Part shown: positions 1 to 5,933 of the stretch, piece after piece
Numbering within the stretch: position 1 is the stretch's first letter
Layout of the letters: the number at the start of each line of letters is the position of its first letter
DNA from: CAZRIE01 sp964600075
Lineage (GTDB): Bacteria; Bacteroidota; Bacteroidia; Flavobacteriales; Flavobacteriaceae
Assembly (NCBI GenBank): GCA_964600075.1
Contig: CAZRIE010000121.1
Span: 1-12,655, forward strand
Direction of reading: 5' to 3'
Length of the DNA stretch: 12,655 nt
Program-made: the position numbers and the translations under genes
The notes under the pieces: generated by a model
Seen by the model: the letters and a program-made list of their open reading frames with translations, nothing else
Databases searched by the model: none
Told to the model about the DNA's origin: nothing

Positions 1-118
1 TAAAGCTCCTGTTGAACCTGTAACAATATTCGTCCAGATAGTCCTGTAGGTTCCACTCGGTATCCGCAAAACGCTTCCCGAACTCGAAAAGAGAGAGGCT
101 TTTGAATCTTTGCTCCAT
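1..118 (-). mobile_element. Partial, internally deleted IS1595-family transposase remnant
   Basis: On the minus strand an ATG at 118 opens 39 codons that run off the window without a stop. The first about 21 residues (MEQRFKSLSLFEFGKRFADTE) resemble the start of IS1595-type transposases, just before their zinc ribbon. The next residues (WNLQDYLDEYCYRFNRSF) resemble the far C-terminal end of the ISXO2-like DDE domain (YLDEFxxRFNRR). In a full transposase roughly 200 residues, holding the zinc ribbon and the DDE catalytic core, would lie between these blocks. I infer a deletion that kept the frame, leaving a non-functional remnant that could still be moved by a full copy elsewhere. The family match is from memory of the motifs and the element is cut by the window edge, so confidence is moderate. 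Confidence 0.55.
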
Positions 119-173
119 GTTTTATCTTTAAGTTTAACCTAAGGTAGCGACTTTGAAGCTCTTTGCAAAGTGC
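119..173. other. Possible terminal region of the IS1595 remnant
   Basis: This short AT-rich spacer lies between the transposase ATG and the stop codon of the GntR gene. It contains the perfect palindrome CTTTGCAAAG (161-170) and the repeated pentamer CTTTG (151-155, 161-165). Read on the minus strand, the outer edge begins GGCACTTTGCAAAG, directly next to the regulator stop codon, which is where an IS terminal inverted repeat would be expected. The matching other end is outside the window, so this is only a suggestion. Confidence 0.22.
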
Positions 174-803
174 CTAAAGCAATTGATTTATTAATAGTTC
201 TCTTGATATTTTGATATGCTCCCTTGCATAACGTTCCGCCTTATCTGCCTGCCCCTTTTCTATGGCATTGATTATTTCAAAGTGTTCTTCAAGGGTTTCT
301 TCCGGAGGTCTTACAAGCCCCCGTCCAATTATTTTACTATGAATATTACTGAAGAAGTAAATTTTATCTAGGGGGAGGTTACCTGTAAGTTTAATTAGAT
401 TAGAATGGAAAATTTCGTCTGCTTTGGAGTAGGCCTTTATATCAATTTTCTTATTAGATGAGAACGGGGCGAAGCAAGATTGAAGATTTTCATTTATGGT
501 CTGGTCATTTCGCAAGGCCAATAATCTAGCCGCCATACCTTCCAACGCTTCTCTACAAATGTAGATGTCGATAATTTCTTTTTCATCCCAAGATTTGATG
601 TACATACCCCTTCTTGGAATACTTTCTACCAAATATTCGTTTTCTAAGGTTAAAAGGGCTTTACGTAATGGAGTTCTACTGACTCCTAATGACTCAGCTA
701 TTTTTTCCTGCACTATCTTCTCTCCTTGCTTAAGTTCCCCAGCAAGAATCATCTCTTTTATCTTCAGGTAAATAGGTCTGCTTAAATCTGAATGTTCAAT
801 CAT
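174..803 (-). CDS. FadR-type GntR transcriptional regulator (FCD domain)
   Basis: A 209-residue regulator. Residues about 5-70 form a GntR winged helix-turn-helix: LSRPIYLKIKEMI, then VQEKIAESLGVSRTPLRKAL, then a wing ending in RRGMYI. Residues about 77-205 are an all-helical FCD ligand domain. The four positions that bind a metal in this family are all present as D129, H133, H174 and H196, so the sensor is probably functional; such domains usually bind small carboxylates or sugar acids. I chose the ATG at 803. An in-frame TTG at 819-821 would add six residues but lies within the operator palindrome and almost at the inferred transcription start. The gene diverges from a decayed glycoside hydrolase gene, which may have been its target. 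The operator-like site at 809-824 suggests autorepression. The ligand cannot be named. Confidence 0.93.
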   Translation of the reverse strand: MIEHSDLSRPIYLKIKEMILAGELKQGEKIVQEKIAESLGVSRTPLRKALLTLENEYLVESIPRRGMYIKSWDEKEIIDIYICREALEGMAARLLALRNDQTINENLQSCFAPFSSNKKIDIKAYSKADEIFHSNLIKLTGNLPLDKIYFFSNIHSKIIGRGLVRPPEETLEEHFEIINAIEKGQADKAERYAREHIKISRELLINQLL

Positions 804-808
804 AATGC

Positions 809-824
809 TTTTTGTATACAAAAA
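809..824. promoter_or_regulatory. Candidate GntR operator, perfect 16-bp palindrome
   Basis: TTTTTGTATACAAAAA is a perfect palindrome six bases upstream of the GntR start codon. Its core TTGTATACAA fits the general T-N-GT...AC-N-A pattern of FadR-subfamily operators. It lies just downstream of the -7 element at 826-833 and so covers the expected transcription start, as an autorepressor site would. Binding itself is inferred. Confidence 0.6.
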
Positions 825-825
825 A

Positions 826-833
826 CAAATATA
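826..833 (-). promoter_or_regulatory. Bacteroidetes -7 promoter element of the GntR gene
   Basis: On the minus strand this reads TATATTTG, an exact match to the Bacteroidetes -7 consensus TAnnTTTG. It would start transcription near 822, about 19 bases before the ATG at 803. The nearest upstream TTG is 24 bases away instead of the usual 19 or so, so the -33 half is weak. Confidence 0.5.
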
Positions 834-877
834 ATAATTTTTTACATTTATATTCTACAAGTAGTTTTCAAAGGACA

Positions 878-899
878 ATTTTGGTTCACTAACCAAAAT
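878..899. repeat. 9-bp inverted repeat in the divergent intergenic region
   Basis: ATTTTGGTT and AACCAAAAT form a perfect dyad around the 4-base loop CACT. It lies midway in the 160-bp gap between the GntR gene and the decayed hydrolase gene. The inner TTGGT...ACCAA halves resemble GntR/FadR half-sites, but with wider spacing than usual. It could be a second operator, a site for another regulator, or a hairpin in a leader transcript. No run of T follows on either strand, so it is not a typical terminator. I see no clear promoter for the plus-strand gene in the rest of this gap. Confidence 0.4.
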
Positions 900-963
900 C
901 CCAAAACTATCTTGGCCACCGGCGGTTTCTTGTACCAATTACTTTAACTAGAGGAATACATTT

Positions 964-2719
964 ATGTAAAATGGAAAATTAAAAAGTCTTTTTTGCCTAC
1001 TCGTTTTAAGCCTAATACTAGCCAAAAGCCAAGAAGTCAAAATTGAAAGTCAGCTACAGAAATGGCATAAAATTACGCTGAACTTTGAGGGAAAGCCGCT
1101 AAGCGAGAATGATACTTTCAACCCATTTTTGAATTATCGGCTTAACGTAACCTTCAAAAATGGAGACACCAAATATAGTGTTCCAGCGTTTTATTCTTCC
1201 GATGGCAATGCTGCTGAAAGCATTGCTGTGAAAGGAAAAGTTTGGAAGTTAAGATTTCGACCGGATAAAATTGGTAAATGGGATTATGAAGTACCGTTTA
1301 GAAAAGTTAAGAATATAGCAATTAATGAATCGAACGATTACGGTGAACCGGTTTCTTTTGATGGAACAAAAGGCTCATTTGTTATTTCAGATACAAATGA
1401 GAAAATTGATGTCCATTATGCTAAAGGGCGCATTGCAAATGCAGATGGTACTTATTTGAAATATACAGAAACACAAGAACCCTTTTGAAGGGCGGTACAA
1501 ATAGTCCTGAAAATTTCTTGGGGTACTTCGAATTCGATCAGACCCCAGAATCACATAATATGAACCACATTCAAATGACAGGAATCCGGGTGACCCTGTG
1601 TGGCAAGGTGAAAAGGGCAAAAACATTATTGGCGCTCTAAATTACCTCGCTTCAAAGGAGATGAACTCGGTTTACTTTCTAACGATGAATGTACAGGGAG
1701 ATAGAAAAGATGTTTGGCCCTGGATCCATGAGAATGAACGCTATCGTTTTGATTGTAGCAAGCTATATCAACGGGAAATTGTTTTTGATCATATGGATAG
1801 ACTTGTACTGATGTTACACTTCGTTCTACAAGAGACTGAAAACGAACTCTTGCTAGGTATAGGCCAGTTGGGGGTACAGCGAAAATTATGTCTTGGAGAG
1901 CTAATAGCCCGTTTTTCCCATGATTTGGTTGTCACCTAGAATATAGGTGAAAAAACGGGCCGGTTCATTGGTCACCAAAAGGGCAATACGACAGTGATAG
2001 AGAAGCCATGATTAAGTATATCAAGCAAAATGATCTTTATAGAAATTTTGTTACCTTACCGTACACATGCTCTTCCAGAGGACCAATACGAAATACTAAA
2101 TCCATTCCTGGGCTTCCCATATATAGATGGGCCATCAATTCAGATCCACCGACCTGGGTTGGCGCATAAAATGACTCAATAGTGGATTCAAGAATCTCAA
2201 AAGACAAATAAGACTTGGGTGGTAGACCTTGATGAAATTGGCCCAGCTGACGTAGAGGCAAAACCGGATGCTGATGACCCGTCACACGATGAAGTAAACG
2301 GCCCTGTACTTTGGGGTAACCTTATGGCCGGAGGTGCTGGAGTTGAGTGGTATTTTGGTTATAAATTTGCACATTCAGATTTAAATTGTGAAGATTGGCA
2401 CTCACGAGATGCCCTTTGACACCAAACAAAAATTGCACTCGACTTTTTTCATGGGCATCTACCGTTTTCCGCGATTTAGTCGGTAGATGATTTAACAAAA
2501 AATAAAGATGATTACGTATTTGCCAAGAATGGGGGAATCTATACCCTTTACCTGCCTAAAATTCTGGATACAAAAATTAACTTATTAGGCTCAAAAGATT
2601 CACTTTCTATCGAATGGTTTAATCCCAGAACGGTTGGAAAACTTCAAAAAGGAACTGTAAAGCAGATCAAAGGAAGAGTTTTTGTTGACATTGGCTTCCC
2701 TCCAAATAAAGAAGGTTAA
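964..2719 (+). pseudogene. Decayed secreted DUF5060/apiosidase-like glycoside hydrolase
   Basis: Joining three frames gives one continuous protein of about 585 codons. It has a signal peptide (KSLFCLLVLSLILAKSQE, 979-1032), an N-terminal DUF5060 beta-sandwich (about 1050-1400; WHKITLNFEGKPLSENDTF, then RFRPDKIGKWDYEV), a TIM-barrel region of the DUF4038/GH140-like kind (about 1560-2420; VWQGEKGKNIIGALNYLA, DHMDRLVLMLHFVLQETENE, LWGNLMAGGAGVEWYFGY) and a C-terminal beta-domain (about 2500-2719; YTLYLP, SIEWFNPRT). Lesions: TAA at codon 2 (967); frame 1 to 3 near 1485 by loss of a T in a T-run; frame 3 to 2 near 1556; TAG for Trp at 1937; frame 2 to 1 near 1954 by loss of an A in an A-run; frame 1 to 2 near 2055; TAG at 2180; TGA for Trp at 2417; TAG at 2477. 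Open stretches such as 1129-1488, 1598-1939 and 2219-2419 are pieces of this one gene. Domain names rest on motif memory; the decay is seen directly. Confidence 0.9.
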
Positions 2720-2753
2720 ACTATCGTCATTACGACTGAAATACATTATTCAT

Positions 2754-2774
2754 AATTGTTCGTAGCAATTTTTT
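2754..2774 (+). terminator. Weak terminator-like hairpin after the pseudogene
   Basis: AATTG and CAATT pair around a 7-base loop and are followed by TTTT, 35 bases after the last codon of the decayed gene. The stem is only 5 bp and AT-rich, so it would be weak. Confidence 0.22.
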
Positions 2775-2780
2775 ACCGAT

Positions 2781-2807
2781 TAGCGAATTTAGTGTGCTAA
2801 ATCGCTA
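2781..2807. repeat. Long bulged hairpin upstream of the membrane regulator
   Basis: TAGCGAATTTAG (2781-2792) pairs with CTAAATCGCTA (2797-2807) around the loop TGTG: 11 pairs with one bulged A. It ends 38 bases before the GTG start of the regulator gene and no T-run follows. It may be an operator, a leader hairpin, or part of the end of the upstream transcript. A near-consensus -7 element, TATCTTTT (2825-2832), lies between it and the start, but has no TTG 19 bases upstream. Confidence 0.4.
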
Positions 2808-2845
2808 TATTATAATAAATTTACTATCTTTTTAAAAAAATATCT

Positions 2846-5653
2846 GTGTCAAACCAACAGAAATTTCTAGTTCTACTATGTGCAATTCTTATCGCTTGCT
2901 CGGCCATTACTCAAGAGCTACCTCCTATTCGCAATTTCCATCCGAACGACTATAATGGTGAAAATCAAAATTGGGCTATTTCCCAATCTTCCGAAAAACT
3001 TATTTATGTTGCTAATAGTGGAGGATTATTAGAATTTAATGGGGCTGAGTGGAACCTTTACCCTTCTCCGAATGGTTCGATAATGAGATCTGTTCAAATA
3101 ATCGATAACCGTATTTATACGGGATCCCATATGGAATTTGGTTACTGGCAGAAAGATGAATCCGAAACTTTAAGCTACACTTCAATATCCAAACAAATTG
3201 ATATCGATTTAATAGAAGATGAAGAGTTTTGGAATATTATCGATATGGAAGACTATATAGTTTTTCAATCCCTAAAACGAATTTATATCTACAATGTAAA
3301 TGACAAATCTGTAAATACTATTGATTCAAATAGTACCATAACCAAAATGTTCAAGGTCGGACAAAGTATTTATTTTCAAAGAATCGATAAGGGTATATTT
3401 AGAATCGACCAAGGCAAAGATTTTTTAGTAAACGATAGTGATGAGGTTAAAAACAATGAAGTTATCAATATTTTCAGTCCCGAAAAAGAACTATTGATTC
3501 TAACTCAGAAAAATGGGTTCTATAGTTTAACAGGTAATTCATTGGTGAAATCTAGCTTTGCTTCAAACGAATTTTTGTCAAAAGTGAGTGTATATGATGG
3601 TATTCGATTAAAGGATAAAAGTTTTATGTTAGGCACTATAGCCAACGGTCTAATTCATTTAAGTGAAAAAGGAGAACTACTTTCCCAAATAGATCAAGAA
3701 AGAGGGTTATCAAATAACACCGTTTTAGCACTTTTTGAAGATCTGGAAAATAACATTTGGATAGGGCTCGACAATGGAATAAGCTATGTCAGCACAAGTG
3801 CACCATACAAGGTATTCAATGACAGAAAAGGTGTTCTAGGAAGCATATATGTATCACAAGTCAACAATGGTAATTTGTATTTGGGAACAAATCAAGGACT
3901 CTTTTATAAAAGATTTAAAAGCAATGATGATTTTAGTTTTATAAAAGGCACCCAGGGTCAGGTATGGGCCTTGAGAGAGATTGATGGCACCTTATTTTGC
4001 GGTCATAATACAGGCACGTACGTCGTCAACGACAACAGAGCAACTAAAATATCAAATATTCAAGGAACATGGGACATCGCTAAGCTTGACCATAAAGACA
4101 ATTTTCTTCTACAAGGAAATTACGATGGACTCTACGTTTTGGAAAAGTCAAATAATTCTTGGAAGCTCAGAAATAAGATTAAAGGGTTTAATAATTCTGC
4201 CAGATATTTTGAAACAATTGGAAATGACATTTTTGTGAATCATGAATACCAAGGTGTTTTTAAATTGAAAGTTGATAACTCCTTTTTTAATGTAAAAGAG
4301 GTTTCTATTGATACCTTGTTAAAAGGCTCCAATTCTGGTATTCTAAAGTATAAGGGAGATTTGTTGTACGCCTATAAAAAAGGAGTTTTCAAATATGATG
4401 GCGTCGGTCAAAAGTTCATTAGAGACAGCCTTATAAGCAGTGCATATACCGAAGATGAGTACGAATCAGGAAAGTTAATTGTGGATGAAAAGGATGATAA
4501 GCTATGGATTTTTACAAAATCGAACATAACCTATATAACTCCAACAGGGTTATCTAACACTCCAAAAATTAAAAATATACCCTTACCCAAAGAGGTTAGG
4601 GAAGGTATTCATGGGTATGAAAATATTACAAGATTAGAAGACACAGATACGTTTTTAATAGGCACAACATCTGGGTATATAACAGTTGATTTGAATAAAC
4701 TGAAAGCTAACGATTTTCAAGTTCATATTGCTAGTGTCAGAAATGGTGTTATGAAACCAATTCAGGACTTACAGAATAAAAAATTGAAGGAGAGATTTAA
4801 TAGCAGTCAAGATAATCTCGACGTTTCCTTTTACGCTCCGGAATACAATAAATATTTAGCTACGAACTATCAATTTCAGCTTTTAGGCATCTATGATGAT
4901 TGGAGCGATTGGTCTGAAAAATCCATTGCTTCTTTTGAGAACCTTCCCTTTGGTGATTATACTTTTAATGTTAGGGCAAAGATCGGTAATACCATGTCAA
5001 GTAATATGGGTACGTATTCTTTTGAAATTGCAAAACCATGGTATCTTACTAACTTGGCGATAACCATATATGTGCTTATTCTATTTTTAATTTCGGTTCT
5101 TACGCATAATTTTTATAAGCGATTTTATAGTAAACAGCGTAAAGAATTAATAAATAGAAATAAAAAGGAACTGGAATTGGTAAGAGTTCAAAATGAGAAG
5201 GAAATCATTAATATTAAAAATGCGCAATTAAGGGCCGAATTTAAAACTAAAAGCCAAGATTTAGCGGCATCTTTAATGAGTATTACCCAAAAGAATGAAT
5301 TATTAAGAACAATAAAAGAGGAGCTTAAAGTGACCGAGGGTGACAAATCGGTTAATTCTGTAATAAATATCATAAATAAAAACTTAAAGAAAAACGATGA
5401 TTGGGAATTTTTTCAAGAAGCGTTTAACAATGCGGATAGTGAGTTTTTACAGAATGCAAAGACACTACACCCCACTCTATCGCCTAATGATCTTAAATTA
5501 TGCGCATATCTACGTTTGAACCTATCGACCAAAGAGATGGCCAAACTACTGAACATTACCTCGAGAAGTGTGGAGATTAAAAGGTATAGACTTCGAAAGA
5601 AATTAAAACTAAAGCACAAAGATAACCTAGTAAACTACATTTTAGGCTTGTAA
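2846..5653 (+). CDS. Membrane-spanning one-component regulator: periplasmic propeller, Y_Y_Y domain, LuxR-like HTH
   Basis: A 935-residue protein. The start is GTG; residues 1-23 are a signal sequence (FLVLLCAILIACSAITQ), with a marginal lipobox at C18. Residues about 30-640 are a periplasmic propeller built from short repeats, including a typical Reg_prop unit near 287-315 (GLSNNTVLALFEDLENNIWI). Residues about 665-730 are a Y_Y_Y domain (YQFQLLGIYDDWSDWSE, LPFGDYTFNVRAK). One transmembrane helix lies at about 733-754, then a charged coiled coil to about 830, and a LuxR/GerE-like helix-turn-helix at about 878-935 (LSPNDLKLCAYLRL, STKEMAKLLNITSRSVEIKR). No histidine-kinase or receiver domain is present, so it differs from hybrid two-component PUL sensors and must signal across the membrane directly. 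It is probably the activator of the operon that begins at 5934; the sugar sensed is likely a beta-glucan fragment, by inference from the neighbours. Confidence 0.9.
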   Translation: MSNQQKFLVLLCAILIACSAITQELPPIRNFHPNDYNGENQNWAISQSSEKLIYVANSGGLLEFNGAEWNLYPSPNGSIMRSVQIIDNRIYTGSHMEFGYWQKDESETLSYTSISKQIDIDLIEDEEFWNIIDMEDYIVFQSLKRIYIYNVNDKSVNTIDSNSTITKMFKVGQSIYFQRIDKGIFRIDQGKDFLVNDSDEVKNNEVINIFSPEKELLILTQKNGFYSLTGNSLVKSSFASNEFLSKVSVYDGIRLKDKSFMLGTIANGLIHLSEKGELLSQIDQERGLSNNTVLALFEDLENNIWIGLDNGISYVSTSAPYKVFNDRKGVLGSIYVSQVNNGNLYLGTNQGLFYKRFKSNDDFSFIKGTQGQVWALREIDGTLFCGHNTGTYVVNDNRATKISNIQGTWDIAKLDHKDNFLLQGNYDGLYVLEKSNNSWKLRNKIKGFNNSARYFETIGNDIFVNHEYQGVFKLKVDNSFFNVKEVSIDTLLKGSNSGILKYKGDLLYAYKKGVFKYDGVGQKFIRDSLISSAYTEDEYESGKLIVDEKDDKLWIFTKSNITYITPTGLSNTPKIKNIPLPKEVREGIHGYENITRLEDTDTFLIGTTSGYITVDLNKLKANDFQVHIASVRNGVMKPIQDLQNKKLKERFNSSQDNLDVSFYAPEYNKYLATNYQFQLLGIYDDWSDWSEKSIASFENLPFGDYTFNVRAKIGNTMSSNMGTYSFEIAKPWYLTNLAITIYVLILFLISVLTHNFYKRFYSKQRKELINRNKKELELVRVQNEKEIINIKNAQLRAEFKTKSQDLAASLMSITQKNELLRTIKEELKVTEGDKSVNSVINIINKNLKKNDDWEFFQEAFNNADSEFLQNAKTLHPTLSPNDLKLCAYLRLNLSTKEMAKLLNITSRSVEIKRYRLRKKLKLKHKDNLVNYILGL

Positions 5654-5675
5654 TTAACTCCACAAATTCCTTTTT

Positions 5676-5696
5676 TACCTCAACAATACCTCAACA
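5676..5696. repeat. Tandem direct repeat TACCTCAACA, 11-bp period
   Basis: TACCTCAACA occurs at 5676-5685 and again at 5687-5696. The repeats are 11 bp apart, so both face the same side of the helix. They lie 23 bp after the regulator gene and about 230 bp upstream of the inferred transcription start of the glucan operon. An inverted copy of the 9-bp core lies at 5868-5876. Together they look like binding sites for one transcription factor, plausibly the adjacent LuxR-type regulator. Confidence 0.45.
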
Positions 5697-5801
5697 TCGG
5701 TGTTTTAACCTACTCAATTGACCTTTTAATAGGTCCCGATTTTAGTATTTAACTTATATTTAATATTACCCTCTCCATTCCCTAATAACGGTACTTTCGG
5801 C

Positions 5802-5833
5802 ATAAAAATTAACGAAAAGTGATAAAAATTGAC
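5802..5833. repeat. Direct repeat ATAAAAATTrAC, 20-bp period
   Basis: ATAAAAATTAAC (5802-5813) and ATAAAAATTGAC (5822-5833) differ at one base and start 20 bp apart, about two helical turns. They could be a protein site or a bendable A-tract region upstream of the promoter. Short AT-rich repeats arise easily by chance here. Confidence 0.28.
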
Positions 5834-5867
5834 AAAAAAACATGTAGTTATCTATTATATATGTTTT

Positions 5868-5876
5868 TGTTGAGGT
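5868..5876 (-). promoter_or_regulatory. Inverted ACCTCAACA copy next to the operon promoter
   Basis: TGTTGAGGT on the plus strand is the reverse complement of the core of the tandem repeats at 5676-5696. It ends 8 bp before the TTG of the -33 element, centred near -46 from the inferred start. This is a usual position for an activator that touches RNA polymerase. Confidence 0.42.
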
Positions 5877-5884
5877 GATTTTTA

Positions 5885-5914
5885 TTGAATTCACAACTTT
5901 TGATGATAAGTTTG
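5885..5914 (+). promoter_or_regulatory. Consensus Bacteroidetes promoter of the glucan operon
   Basis: TTG (5885-5887), a 19-base spacer, then TAAGTTTG (5907-5914): an exact fit to the Bacteroidetes sigma consensus TTG-N19-TAnnTTTG. Transcription should start near 5918, leaving a leader of only about 16 bases before the ATG at 5934. No clear Shine-Dalgarno sequence is present, which is common in this phylum. Confidence 0.75.
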
Positions 5915-5933
5915 GAAACTTTAAAATCCCTTA

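Noticed and set aside
803..821. TTG start for the GntR regulator at 819-821
   Set aside because: It overlaps the operator palindrome and the expected transcription start, and a good ATG follows at 803 directly before the conserved part.
1129..2419. Three separate small proteins at 1129-1488, 1598-1939 and 2219-2419
   Set aside because: They read on from each other across frame changes as parts of one decayed hydrolase; none has its own start signal.
964..2719. Programmed frameshifting or stop readthrough instead of decay
   Set aside because: Nine separate lesions, including a stop at codon 2, cannot be explained by recoding.
2846..5653. Hybrid two-component sensor (HTCS)
   Set aside because: Propeller and Y_Y_Y fit, but there are no kinase, ATPase or receiver motifs between the membrane helix and the C-terminal HTH.
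5720..5735. GACCT/AGGTC inverted repeat as a terminator of the regulator gene
   Set aside because: Only 5-bp arms and no T-run directly after; too weak to call.
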